This document shows, one piece after another, positions 11,043-22,803 of a stretch of 64,000 bases of DNA (position 1 is the stretch's first letter; each line of letters opens with the position of its first letter). The DNA lies in the NCBI GenBank assembly GCA_012932865.1, contig SAXG01000023.1, forward strand, positions 667,814 to 731,813, in the 5' to 3' direction. The notes beneath the pieces were generated by a model. The model was not told where the DNA came from and searched no databases. It saw only the letters and a program-made list of their open reading frames with translations. The stretch comes from Amylostereum areolatum (Eukaryota; Basidiomycota; Agaricomycetes; Russulales; Stereaceae). The position numbers and the translations under genes are program-made.

Positions 11043-13032
11043 ATGGCTAGCGACGGAAACGGAAGCCCTTCGACTCTCACGAACGGGTCCGTGTTCGCCC
11101 AGGTCAGCGAGCAGACTGTACCCCCGGACCATGCCTATCGGACGCTTGTGCTATGCTTCGACGGCACGGGGGATTCGTTCGATGCCGATGTACGTGCCAT
11201 GTCTACTTCCTATATGCTACTGCCACGGACGTCGCTGACGGAGCGCGGTGCGACGCAGAACTCGAACATCGTGCAGTTGTTCTCCATGCTAAAGAAGGAT
11301 GACCGGAGCAAGCAGATGGTGTATTACCAGGTACTGTGTACCGGTCCTCCCGCTCCTCTCCCTTTTCGTTCACTAACGCGCCGCGAATGATTACTGAAAG
11401 GCGGGCATCGGGACGTACACGATTCCGGAAATCGCGACGCCCCTCATGGCGAAAGTGTCCAAGGCGATCGACATGGCCGTCGCGAAGGATCTCGACGCGC
11501 ACGTTATGGGTTGGTCTACCGTTCTTTCTTTCTTATACAACATAGTATCTCAACAAAGGACCCGTAGGTGGATACGAGTTCTTGATGCAAAACTACCAGG
11601 CCAACGATAGGATCTGCATATTCGGATTCTCAAGGGGCGCATACACCGCCCGTGCGCTTGCAGGGATGATTCACAAGGTTCGCACCTCCCCAGGTAATGC
11701 ATGGTATGTGGTCGGCGGCTGATAATGTAGTGGCATTCAGGTCGGCCTGCTTCCAACGTGCAACCATCAACAAGTGCCGTTCGCATACAAGATGTTTACG
11801 CGGGACGACCCCGTGGGGTGGAAGCAGAGCAACGCGTTCAAGAAGGCCTTTTCCATAAACGTGGAGGTGTACTTCATCGGCGTCTGGTGCGCATCTTATT
11901 TCTCCCCTTGGACACCTTGACCTTTTTTTGACCTTCGGCTTCGGCGATTTGCTCTGGTAGGGACACCGTCGCTTCTGTCGGCCTCATCGCCCACCGCCTG
12001 CCCTTCACCGCGTCGAACAAGGCCGTGCGCTTCTTCCGACACGCCATCTCGCTCGACGAGCACCGCGCGAAGTTCATGTCGAACCACTGGCAGCCGTCAT
12101 CTCAGGAGGATCATAATCTGGGCGTAAGTGACGACGCCATGCCGCGGTCGAACAGGCTAGAGGGGCCCCCGCGTGTGCACCCGGAGCACGCGTTCCATTA
12201 TCATGAGAGCGGTGCGCATGGGAAGGGCAAGTTGAAGGAGGCAGAGCGAATGTATGACTCGCTGGAGGCCGACGCGACGGAGCGGCATAATTGGGAAACG
12301 GACGTGCTAGAGGTATATTTTTCAGGGTGCCATTGCGGTATGTCCGTTTCAGTCTCCGATCTACCTGGTACGGCTGGTTGCTGATGGTCGAATGCCGCAC
12401 AGACGTGGGGGGTGGATCGGTGCCCAACGGCACGCGCCACAGCCTCGCGCGCATCCCCCTCCGTTGGATGATCCGCCAGTGTTTCCTCGCGGGTACGGGC
12501 ATCCTGTTCCACCGCGACGCGTTCGCCGAGATCGGGCTCGACCATTCGCGTCTTTGTCCCGTGGTCGCGCCCCGCCCGGTGGCGGAGGACGGGCAGTCAA
12601 TGCACGGCAGGAAGCCTACGGAGGGGACGCTGGTGGATGCAGATGCAGAGGATGCTCCTGGGAAGTTGTCCGAGGAGGAGGAGGACCTGCGCGACGCCCT
12701 GAGCCCGATATACGACGAGCTTCAGATATCGAAGGGATGGTGGATCCTCGAAGTCCTCCCGCTCCGACACAAGGTACATCATGCAGTGGAACGCAAGTTT
12801 ACCATGGAATGGATGTGCGCGCTTCCCTCCTCCTTCGCATACGTCGAACTATGCTGAACACTTGCTTCTCAGAATGAATCTGGGGCGGGCGAGGGACATT
12901 CCGCGTCATATGCCGCTTCACGTGCACCGGTCGGTGAAGACGAGGATGGAGGCGGCCGAGGATTTGGAGGGCAAGAGCTTGAGGTACACCCCGAGGTCGA
13001 CGTTCTCCGCTGACCCTATCTGGGTGGACTAA
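11043..13032 (+). CDS. DUF2235 alpha/beta hydrolase, copy B of a tandem pair
   Basis: Paralogue of the gene at 7906 with the same predicted serine hydrolase fold. Exons: 11043-11189, 11259-11330, 11401-11509, 11568-11677, 11741-11886, 11961-12337, 12403-12814, 12873-13032, giving 510 aa with all phases closed. The CFDGTGDSF, GFSRGAYTAR (Ser131), GVWDTVASVG and GCHCDVGGGS motifs are all kept. Five internal exons have exactly the same length as in copy A, so the pair arose by tandem duplication of an intron-containing gene. It differs in a shorter N-terminus (49 instead of 88 residues before the first intron), six more residues in the variable loop, and fusion of the two exons that are separate in copy A. 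The last intron (12815-12872) was placed by matching the C-terminal NLG.ARD segment with copy A. The frame is open upstream of the ATG but no earlier ATG is conserved. Confidence 0.94.
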
Positions 13033-13846
13033 ACCTCCGCCACGGAGGGCCCAGTGATGGTTGCCTGTTCTAAAGGGGCTGTTCGTGAACGATGGACTGG
13101 TATATCAGCGCTGATTCCAAGATATGTTCGTCATGCATGTGCCGATGGTAGCCCGATGGTAGGACATTCAGAGATGGTCAAGCGTTTTTATGCCAACGGG
13201 CTCTTGATCTGGTTCCCCATGGTAGGGTTCTTGCTTACTTACTGGATGTTTCTCGTTGGAACCCGACATATTGTGCGCAGTCGACGTTCTGGTCTTCTGG
13301 TGGAACGCGGTCATGTGAGATGCGCGACCTGCGGCCGAACGCAACGGAGCCTATCGGAAATCCCGGCAAATGAACGTCAATGTGTTGCGGAATCTATGCG
13401 TCAACGTACCAACCAAACATGTCATCAGACGTTCCGCCGGCGCCGACTTGGTTTTTTTCTGCCGCCGCTCCACAACGTTCGTACTTTGTTCGTACTCTCT
13501 ACTTCCGGTCAATGCTGGCGCCTCTAGGACATGTGGATCTCATGGAACCTCCCTAGGCTCGTTTCGTTCTCGACGTCGACTTTGATCTGTGGGGGTCGTG
13601 GACTCTCGTGGACTCGTGCGCTGCTTTTTCTTGGCAACAACCGTCGCTTGAAACTGGCTCGGGAGGCCAGGGGCAACGCCTACCTCTCAAATTCCTTGGC
13701 ACACCTCGAGTCGCATTGTTTTAGCGGGGTATAAAGACCTCTGGCGCTGCGCAGTCCTCAGATATCCCTCCATCCTCCTCTCTTTTGCCCTGGTGGCCGT
13801 CTGTCTGTCGTTTCGTCTGTCTTGTACGTCCCGGGGATTCTTCCAA
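13033..13846. promoter_or_regulatory. Promoter region of the fungalysin gene
   Basis: A TATA motif (TATAAAG, 13730-13736) lies 111 bp before the fungalysin ATG at 13847 and is followed by a C/T-rich tract. The rest of this 0.8-kb stretch shows no supported gene. Confidence 0.5.
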
Positions 13847-16444
13847 ATGGCCAACTTTTCGCTCCTTTTCTCCTCCGTCCTTCTGGCTGTGTTTGCATCG
13901 TCGGCCTTGGCTGCGCCGTGGCCCGCATCGAGCAAGCACGGGACGCATAGCGTCCGTCACGTCGGCCGGGATTTGGCCGTTCGGCTCGAGTCTTACCACC
14001 CGCCGTCATCGTTCGAGGTATGCCATCTTCCTACGCGATATTTTCGATCTTAACCGCGATGTTGGCGAAATAGACGTTTGGTGCACGAGGGCTCGACCAC
14101 CCCCACGCGAAACGGGAAGGATTTGATCTCAAGACGGCGGCGATGTCGTACATCCAGAACAAGCTTGCCCTCGACAACGATACCCTTCATTGGCATTCTG
14201 GATACGCTGGTCCTGTGTCGCAGCACGCTTTCCTCAAGCAGCAGAGCAACGGCATTCCTTTTGCGAACGCAGTGGCCAACGTCGCGTTCAATCAGGATGG
14301 GAAGGTCTCTGCGTTTAGTTCGTCTTTCGTACAGCCTTGTAAGTTCCAGGTCTCCACAAATCGGTTGATCCTTTCGCTGATTTTTGGGCCAGCCTCTATT
14401 GCTCCCTCAACGCCTTCTGTAACCCTTGATGACGCCGCCACTACTGCTGAACAACTCTTGGATGCAACTCGCACGAACCACACGTCGACATTGGAATACC
14501 TTGTTCTGGACGACGATACCGCCGTTCTGACTCACGTCATGCAGGTGAGGAACGAGGAGACCGGGGCGTGGATGGAGGCCTTCGTCGATGCACACAACAA
14601 TCAAGTCGTTTCCGTCACTGACTTCATCGCCCATGCCACGGTATGCCTATCCCCGCATGCCCTCCGTCAAGTCGCTCATATGATATGATTTTCTCCGTTG
14701 CAGTTCCGTGTTGTGCCTGCCACAAGTCAAGACCCTGACGCCGGATTCCAAACTGTGGTCAATCCTGAGATCGCGGCAGCTTCTCCTGATGGCTGGAATA
14801 CTCTCGCCGGCGCCGATACAGGAACTACTTCGTATGTTTCCATTCAGATCTTCATATCCCCATCGTCTGACTTCACGACACAATCGAAAGGGGAAACAAT
14901 GTCATCACGTTCAAGACCAACCAGCGTACCGGCGTTGCCAAGCAGACCGCCGCTGGCCAGTTCGTCTTCAACGCCGACGATACGCTCTCCCCGACCTTGG
15001 CCGAAAACCTGAACGCTGCCCTTACCAACGCATTCTTCATCGTCAACACCGTCCATGATACCGCTTACTTGTACGGCTTCACCGAGGCCGCGTTCAACTT
15101 CCAGAACGATAACCTCGGCAACGGTGGCAAGGCGAACGACCGTGTCCTCGTCAGTGTGCAGGACAAGTCGGGTACCGACAACGCCGACTTCGCTACGCCC
15201 CCTGAGTACGCGCTCCTTCCCGTTTGTCGTCGTAGCATGCTGATGAGGCCGCGCTTCAAGTGGTCAGAACGGCGAGATGCGCATGTTCCTGTGGGACCTT
15301 ACCAACGTACGCCTCTTTGTGCTCCAGTTGACCTGCCAATCAGTAACGTCTGCTTGCAGCCCGGACGCGATGGTGCCCTTGAGAACGACGTTGTCGCCCA
15401 CGAGATGACGCACGGTATCACGAACCGCATGACAGGCGGTGGCACCGGTCGCTGCCTCCAGACTACCGAAGCTGGTGGAATGGGCGAGGGTTGGTCCGAC
15501 GCTTTCGCTGAGTACGTTTCTTTTTTGTACGCTCATTCTGTGAATTAAACGGCTGGATGACAATAGGTGGATGGAACAGACCGCCGCGATCTCTGACTTC
15601 GCCGTGGGCGGGTACGTTTCTGGCCAGGCCAACGGTCTCCGGGCGTTCCCATACTCGACGTCTGCGTGAGTACCTGCATACTCTCCTAGGGACGAGGTCT
15701 CATAAATTCGTACAGGAAGGTCAACCCTTTGACGTATTCGAGCATCGGCGACTTGAGTGAAGTTCATTGTATGTCGCAAGGCTCGCTCGTATGCTTCTGT
15801 ACATATGCTGACCAAAAGGTTTTCTGCAGCTATCGGCGAGTCCTGGGCGAACATGCTCCACAATGTCCTTGCGACCCTGGTGGATGCGCACGGCTTCGCT
15901 ACTGATGCACTGACAAACCCTGAGTAAGATGTTCAGCCAGTTTGCTCGGGCCCTTTCTAACTTTGTTGCCCTCGTCTACAGCAGCACCTCCGGCAACGTT
16001 GTCTTCATGCACCTCTTCATTGATGCGTTGGCCATCCAACCTTGCAACCCGATCTGTATGTCTTACCTTACCACTGATTGAACCTCATCTCTGACTCGAT
16101 ATCCAGTCCCCACCGCTCGTGACGCCATCATCCAGGCCGACGCCAACCGCTTCAATGGCGCGAATGAGTGCTTGCTCTGGACTGCATTCGCGAGCCGCGG
16201 CCTTGGTCTTAACGCTGCCGACCATGTGGATGATTTCACCGTCCCCGCGAACTGCCAGAATGGCACCACGACAACGACGGGTACCACGGCAGGCACTGGC
16301 TCTACGTCGACCAAGGGGTCTACCACGACCTCTGCGGGCACCACGACGGCTTCGAAGGCTGCCAAGGGATCCGGGAGGAACAAGAACAAGTCGGCTGGCT
16401 TGTCCATCCTGGACATCTTTGGTGGGAACGCGAGGACTCAGTGA
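13847..16444 (+). CDS. Fungalysin, secreted M36 zinc metallopeptidase
   Basis: Secreted extracellular protease precursor. Exons: 13847-14017, 14074-14338, 14393-14640, 14704-14831, 14891-15205, 15261-15306, 15360-15511, 15567-15665, 15716-15768, 15830-15923, 15982-16055, 16107-16444; all twelve close to 660 aa. A signal peptide (hydrophobic core [17 protein letters not shown], cleavage near residue 22) is followed by a FTP-type propeptide of about 240 residues and the M36 catalytic domain. The zinc-binding motif HEMTH is at residues 405-409 and the third ligand Glu434 lies in [11 protein letters not shown]. The C-terminus has a Thr/Ser/Gly-rich extension of about 50 residues after the conserved ANCQNG, longer than in typical fungalysins and likely O-glycosylated, ending in a basic patch. 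It probably serves nutrition or host-tissue degradation. Confidence 0.96.
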
Positions 16445-16752
16445 AGGGTTGATCGGTGACTTGACGGGGCTACCTCGTATTGATAGATAGTTGGTTATGG
16501 GCTTACAGTCGTTTGGGAATGCGTTGTACTGACATTCGTTTGGTTTTTTTGCTGTTTTTTCTGGGAACCGTGGCTTGACCTCGCTGTGACGGGGCTTTCG
16601 CGGGATGCTTGTAATAACAGATCGTTCGCAGACCGAAATTGGATGAAATGAAAGACGGTTTGAACAACAATTGATTCTAAGTGGTACATTCCTGTTCCGG
16701 AGGGAGGGGCAATACAGATGAAGTACAGGTTAGGCGCACAGACGATCGATTC
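16445..16752. other. Convergent 3' region
   Basis: About 300 bp between the fungalysin stop and the stop of the ankyrin gene on the other strand. It presumably holds both terminators; nothing else is visible. Confidence 0.4.
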
Positions 16753-17591
16753 TCACTCGTCGTCAGATCCTGAACCTGAGCCCGAGCCTGGTTCGCCGTC
16801 ATCATCTACATCGGTGGGTGAGGAGGTATGCTAACGAATGAAGATGCAAGCGCGCGCACCACTTGCGATATCATCTTTCGATATGCTGGCTTGGGTCTGC
16901 ACCTTGCGGAACAACGCCCGTGTCTCCAAGTCCTCTTTTGGAATGTAATCTAGCGCCAAATCACCGTCCTTGTCTTTGATGCTACGGTAGGGCCGAGTTA
17001 GAACGCACGGGTCTGGGAGAAGTGGGGTGCACACGTACGTCGTATCCGCCCCGGCGTCCAGCAGACTCTCGACGATGTATTTGCGCATCTCCTGATCCTC
17101 GATCTTGGCGGCTAGGTGGAGGGGTGTAGATTTGTCGAGACGGTTGATCGGGTCGACGTCGCAGTTTTCATGCGATAGGATATATTCCAGAACATCCGTG
17201 GACCCTAGTTGCGCCCTGTACCCCATAACGATTCAGAGTCGGATTGTGGAACGCCGCACAGATAGAGAGCGCACTCACGCCCAGTGGAGAGCTTCTCGCG
17301 ATCATCGTCAACACCGCCATGCCATACCAGACCAGCGGGCGCACCTGTGTTACCGAGACTGAGATCTAGTTGGTGACATTGCCAAGGGTAGATGGCGTAT
17401 AGAGAAGGACGTACCCGTCCTGGAAGTTGATGTCTAAGGTAGGGTCCTCAATGACTTCCAGGATGAGATCTTCGTTATCCTGGCGAGCAGCAGCAATAAG
17501 ACGTTCATCTGCATTGATATTAGAGTGACGGCATGCAACGAGAGGCTGATCACTGACTTGCGCTTGCGCCCGCTTCAGGTTCGGACGACAT
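16753..17591 (-). CDS. Small ankyrin-repeat protein with two consecutive microexons
   Basis: Soluble protein with two to three ankyrin repeats, probably a protein-binding scaffold. Exons (high to low): 17591-17558, 17508-17415, 17358-17345, 17291-17279, 17215-17039, 16981-16860, 16805-16753; the phases close to 168 aa. The consensus GNTALHWAAQLG is assembled from a 14-nt and a 13-nt exon followed by the main exon, which encodes a second repeat, STPLHLAAK..., and LLDAGADTTIKDKDGD. The C-terminus is an acidic tail with a (GS)n run ending SDDE. Small proteins of this design occur across fungi (yeast YCR051W is a comparable case, from memory), but no molecular function is implied. The last intron (16806-16859) could also use a donor three bases away without changing the tail. 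Confidence 0.88.
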
Positions 17592-17787
17592 GGTGACTGA
17601 AAGTATCAAGCAAAGAGGAGAGGAAGGAAGTGTATTAGGGTGGTCGCGGAGCAACGAGATCGCGGTTGTCTGGTTCAAGTTCAATGCGCAGATGTTGGCT
17701 TCTCTAACCGTGGGAGTTCTCTCGACCAACTTGCCACCCCTTCATTTCTGCATTGAACCTAACCACGTCGTTCAATTTACGACTGCG

Positions 17788-19300
17788 ATGGACTTTTATC
17801 AGCAGTACGTCCTGAATTTCTGTACACAGCGCTAGCCGTCCACACTGACTCGAAGATACGCGCAGGATACGTCGGAGCTCATCGCAGAAACCATCGTTTC
17901 GGTCATCAGTCGTTCATACATCCAAGAGCCCAACGGTGCTTCGCGTCTCGTAGCTATCAAGGCTGGTTCAACAAAGCGGAAGTTCGTCAAAGAGCCTCAC
18001 GATATATCGAAGGAGCTACGACTGCTCTTATCACTATCACATCCAGCTGTCAGTTCACCTCTCTCGTTCATGGCGCGTTTGACTGACCACTGGACAGATT
18101 ATCCAAGTCATCGGCCATGATTTCGACCAGCGCACCTCCATCTTGAGGTTCTGGATGCCTTACCTTCCACATACACTTGCAACACTCCTCGCATCTCCTC
18201 TTTTCTCCCCGCGACCCCACGAAGGTTTCCCCGCATCCGCACGAGAAGCTGCTGCAACCTCCTTCCTCCCCATCGCCAAAGCGATCATGTACCAAATTGC
18301 GTCTGGAGTCACGTATATCCATCATACCTCACGGCGCATTGCCCACCGCGATATCAAGCCCAGTAATATCCTGCTCGACCTCGATTGCACCGTCAAACTC
18401 ATAGATTTTGGTGTCTCGTATCGAGATGACGAGCCCGAGGCGGACAAGGGCGGGGATGTATGGCCTGAGAACAACGGGAAGATGTACTTCGAGGTGGGCA
18501 GTGGGTTCGTCGCCCTTCTATTACGTTGAACATGTTCTGACCTCGTTTGCAGTCCGTACCGTGCTCCCGAGCTTCTCTTTGGTCCAAGGTCTTACGATGC
18601 CATCGCATCAGACCTCTGGAGCATGGGCACGACGTTCGCCGAGTTCTTCACAACACTACACCACCGATGCCTCGGTGACAGCGACTACGGCGATGACGAG
18701 GAGGAGGACGATCCTACGCAAGCCTACGCGTTCGACCAGCCTGGTTCAGAATGGTCGCAGTTGGAGTGGGAGCGCTATCCGCTTTTTGACTCATCAAGAG
18801 GGGACATCGGTCTCGCGTGGAGTATCTTCAAAACGCGCGGCTCTCCAACGACGGAAATCTGGCCTGTGGGTGGTGCTCCTATCTTGGCTACCTCGTACCC
18901 GCTCACAATCTATTCCCAGACATTCACAGACCTTCCTGATGCGACCAAGGTTAACTTCGTTCAAGCGCCTGTCTCCCACTTTTCAACGCGGCTCCCAAAT
19001 CTTCCAAATAAGGATCGAGAGTCCCCGGACGCACCTCCATCTCATATGCCGCCTTCCCACCCGCGCCCATCAGCACTGGACCTCATCCATCGTCTATTGG
19101 TCTACTCTCCACCTTCAAGGCTGCCGGCGGCGGCTGTCTTGGACCATCCGTGGCTTTCCAACATTCTGCTTCCTCCACGGCTGGCCACGAAGGCGAAGGT
19201 GCCAACTGAGCATAATGGCAAAAAGCTCGCAGACCTCCTACGCGCATTTCTTGGAGCCGCTTCCAAAGACGAACGAAGCAGAGGCGGGAGTGCTGGATAA
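17788..19300 (+). CDS. CDK-like (CMGC) Ser/Thr protein kinase, possibly Cak1/Csk1 type
   Basis: Protein kinase of 436 aa. Exons: 17788-17804 (17 nt), 17856-18048, 18098-18504, 18553-18865, 18920-19300. The catalytic lysine is in LVAIKAG, the catalytic loop reads HRDIKPSN (Asp155), the metal-binding loop is DFG at 173-175, and the activation segment ends [16 protein letters not shown] followed by DLWSMG, which is CMGC-like. A canonical glycine-rich loop is not visible in the N-terminal strand region, as in monomeric CDK-activating kinases; that, and the insertion with acidic residues ([10 protein letters not shown]) after the F helix, suggests a Cak1/Csk1-type enzyme, but this is inference. 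The intron at 18866-18919 is 54 nt and has no in-frame stop, so its retention would only add 18 residues. The very short first exon is supported by phase and by the absence of another in-frame ATG. Confidence 0.88.
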
Positions 19301-19654
19301 CTTGCTGATCATGTACAGTTACATGAGAACTGAAAGCAATACACATCCTGACATATACCTCGGGGTCCCACGTTGTGTTGTTTTACAGGTACACACCAAA
19401 TTGCCTCATTTGGTACCGTTGCGTTCTTGGAGCGATTTCATCCAGATAATGTCGGCAATCCCGGGCACCACACAAACTCAACATGTTACATCGGATAACT
19501 GCGAACAGTCCCAAGCCCTGGGGGGTCGCGTGATAAGCCAGGGCTTACAGACGAGAAGTGTTCATTCTTTCTGATACGCACAGGGGCATTCGGATACCAT
19601 TTTCCCGGACGCCTGTGGCGTACAACTTCTCCAACCTCCTTCACTTCCCCCGTC
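19301..19654. other. Intergenic region, no gene seen
   Basis: Short spacer between the kinase stop and the hydrolase start, on the same strand. No repeat or coding signal is visible. Confidence 0.4.
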
Positions 19655-21026
19655 ATGTCTGTCTCCACTGAAATCTTACATCCCTTGGTCGCGTCCTCCG
19701 TAACTCGCGAGTATCGCTTGAAGCATCCTCTCAAGTACATTGCCACGAAATTCTCCCAGAAGACTCCCTCTTCACGCGCACAGAAGGCAACACCGATTTG
19801 TGTCCTCATCGCGACGGGCATTGGTTGCAGTAAGGACCCATTATCCTTCGCGATACATCTGCTCACATCCGGTCAGCTTCGCACCTATGGATTCCAGTCA
19901 TCAAGCACCTTTATAGCATGCATGGACAGCAAGATAGCCTCATCCATATCCTTAGCATTTGGGTCGTCGACCGACCTAACCACGGAGACGCCGCCGTCTT
20001 CAATCTGCAGATACTTGATGAACATTACCGTGATTTTTGTGAGTCGCCGTGCGACCTGCGTTGCTTTCCCTGACTAAGTTTGTCCTGCATAGTTCCATCC
20101 GTTGAATACGGCGCCGCTATCTTCGACTTCGTCAACTCCGGTTTACTGTCTGCTGAAGAGAAAGGCGCCCTGGTAGCTCTCGGCCATTCTGGAGGTGGCG
20201 CTGGGATGTGCGTATCTCGCTTAAATTCCTACTTCCTTTTCTGACCCGACGTCGCCGTGGATCTTCGTTACAGAATCGACTCGATCCCCCTGAACACCGA
20301 CGGCCCCTACAAGCTCATCATCATGATGGAGCCCGTGTACATAGAAGAAGATCCCGAGACAATCGCCGTATTCGATCGGTTCAGCAGTTTCGTTGCGGCG
20401 GCGAACGCAAAAGAGGCTACATCCTGGCCGTCCATTAAGCTCGCGATGGAGTCCACCCGGAAACGTATGCCTTGGCGGGCATTCGACGCCGAGAACCTGC
20501 GCATCCTCGCTGTGCGTAACCTTTTCTCGTTCTAGACCGGCATGCTCAATCCCAATCCATTCCAGGAAACGTTATTTCGTCCTCTCGCGGATGGTGGCGT
20601 CGCGGCGAAGACACCATCGAGACAGCGTACGGTCTCTCTCTTGGACATATGGAGCGCGTACGTGGGTACGAGGCGCGTCATAGACATGCTTCCTAATGTC
20701 CCCTTCCATGCGATCGTGGGCTCGGTCTATGACTTGTGGTATGCTTTTCCTCAGTTGAAAATACCGAGTGACTGCTTACGCGTCAACCGCTGCAGGCCAG
20801 AGCACATGAACAACGCAATCACTACCAAGACAGAAGAAATGCAAAAAATGGGCCTAGGCGTCACGACGGTGCGTGGCGCTGGTCACTACGTACGTCGAGC
20901 CTTTTCCTTCTCGCTATATTTAAGTGTCGATAATTTGGTCCACAGCTTCCGCATGAGAAGCCTGAAGCGTCCGCGATTGCGATATTTGGTGCATTATCGA
21001 GGATTTCACTTAGGGCAAAGCTGTGA
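19655..21026 (+). CDS. Alpha/beta hydrolase-fold protein
   Basis: Predicted serine hydrolase of 338 aa. Exons: 19655-19829, 19898-20038, 20093-20207, 20274-20511, 20566-20738, 20796-20889, 20946-21026; all phases close. The oxyanion/strand region reads VVDRPNHGDAAVFN, the nucleophile elbow is ALGHSGGGAG with Ser138, and the catalytic histidine is in RGAGHYLPHEKPE, which is cut by the last intron. This arrangement is common in basidiomycete proteins often labelled toxin-biosynthesis-like hydrolases by annotation transfer; the substrate is unknown and that label should not be trusted. There is no signal peptide. Intron 20512-20565 was chosen over a 24-nt alternative because it gives the conserved ILAETLFRPLADGG join and a normal intron length. 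Confidence 0.87.
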
Positions 21027-21764
21027 CTGCTGTATGAAAGCTTCCTTATAAGCGCACAAAACTTAGCTTTGCCTCTATCATGGTACTGCTAGAGGCACAA
21101 CGATGAGCTTCAATACGAAAATCGACCATGGAACCCTTCTACATCCTTACCTTTCTCTTGTTCTACACCTCGATGTTACGCTCAAGCCTCACAGGAAATT
21201 TCTCAGATGCTCTCGGTTGTGCCGTACTGAAAGCCCGCGGCGAGGCTGTGTATTAGTTTGGGAATTCATGAGGGCCACAAGCAGAAGAGCGACATTGTCT
21301 TGTCCAATCTCGTCGGGTCATAAAGAGTTCCTATGGAGTACTGAGTTGGCGTAGTATAGGCTTCCTGCTCTTATTACTTAGTCAGTTGGTGCATGATACT
21401 TTGGCTCAGTGTGTAACTGTAAGGGGAGATTCTCCTACTTCCAAGTCCAACTACGTACGTCCACGACATACAACTCAGGTGAGAAGGCACTGAGTCCCTG
21501 GACGAGTCAACATGTACAAGTTCCCTCGCTCAGAAGCTAAGTTACTAAACTTTTTAGATCCTCTTTCTTTCGACGGTGGTACATAGTCTTATTCTCGGTT
21601 GATCCGTCACAACTCACTATGTAGGCGCTGAGGCGCTGAGGCAGGATCCAACTTGACAGTGGCACGGTGCACAGAGTCACAGACACCAGGCTGTGATCCC
21701 AGGAGAGTATGCTCCCAAGTCTTGTGTCTTTTGTCCCTCCCTCCCATCCTCTTACCAGTCCACA
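21027..21764. other. Intergenic region, no gene seen
   Basis: About 740 bp of lower-GC sequence with only short open frames. Nothing recognisable on either strand. Confidence 0.4.
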
Positions 21765-22648
21765 ATGTCGAAGACCATGTCTCGCCTTCGCCTTCACTCA
21801 TCCCGCTCTCTCAAAGAATCGAACAAGGCTGGGCGACTCAGACACCTCATATTCCCCTCAGACGGGGCCAGGGCTACTGCTCGTCTCACTTCAGATACCC
21901 TTCTGTGCGGCCTCGAGGCACTGAAAGAGTCGAGCGACGCGTTCCCACCTCTGAAGAGCGCCGTATGCGGGATCATGTTTATCGTGAATCATGCGAAAGT
22001 TCGTATTTCTGTGAAGGAGTCTTAGATCCCATGTGCTGATTTGGGTACTTTCTTGTTGCAGAAATCGAAAGCCAACAAAGCTGCAGTCGAGGGAATATAC
22101 CGGCGCATCGACGAGATCCAAGACAGTCTGGTGCGCGCCGTTCCAGATGTCGGGGATTTGTCGCCCGCGCAGCAGAGGGCGATAGAGGCGTTCGACGGGT
22201 GTGTACCATCTTCTTCGAAAGCATCGCCCGGGGTCCAACCAACCACGGCTTTCCTTTCAGCGCTGTCCAGCTCGTATGCAAGGAGATGGAATCGATGTTC
22301 AAGCAAGGACGTCTGTCGCGCTTCGTTCGCGCTGGGAAACACAACGACAAGCTGGGAGAGTTTGCACGCCGCCTCGGCGACGCCGATGCCACCTTCACTG
22401 TACGTTGCGATTGATTCCACCCTGTTTATGCATCGCTTTTGACATACTGAATTCCTGGTGCTTCAGAGAACGCTGCTCCAGAGCATCGACGTGAAGGCAA
22501 ACCACGTCGAGGTCAAAGTGGCGCGCATCGAGGACCGAGTGGAGCAAGGTCTCCACCGCCTCCAAGCACTGCATGCGGTGAGTGACATGCTCTATTTTCT
22601 CATAGGCTGTTCTAAGGCAATGATATGCGATGGCTGCAGGGAACTAAA
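21765..22648 (+). CDS. MLKL-like / NLR N-terminal helical-bundle domain protein
   Basis: All-helical protein of about 209 aa resembling the MLKL-like four-helix N-terminal domain found at the front of many basidiomycete NACHT/NLR-type proteins. Exons: 21765-21998, 22062-22198, 22261-22399, 22467-22577, 22640-22648. Diagnostic stretches are LLCGLEALKESSDAFPPLKSAV, RRIDEIQDSLVRAVPD, SRFVRAGKHNDKLGEFARRL and ADATFT|RTLLQSI. In the family these would be followed by a nucleotide-binding domain, but none follows here: the frame stops at 22648. A different frame stays open for 54 codons downstream (22641-22803), so the 3' end may be frameshifted or differently spliced. The protein may be a stand-alone effector domain or a truncated NLR. 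Two decayed relatives lie at about 28.3 and 32.3 kb. Confidence 0.58.
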
Positions 22649-22803
22649 TACAGCTTATGGATCAGCGGACTTCACAGCCCGGCCGTATTGCTTCTGTTTT
22701 TAGTCGACGAGGGGAAGCATACGAAGGCCATCTCCCTTGTGCTTATAACGCCGAGTTTCTTCGCAGCCCTTCTCAAAGCTGCATACTTCGCCTCTGTCGA
22801 GTA

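Noticed and set aside
20512..20535. 24-nt intron in the alpha/beta hydrolase
   Set aside because: Too short for this genome; using the acceptor at 20565 gives a 54-nt intron and a better conserved join.
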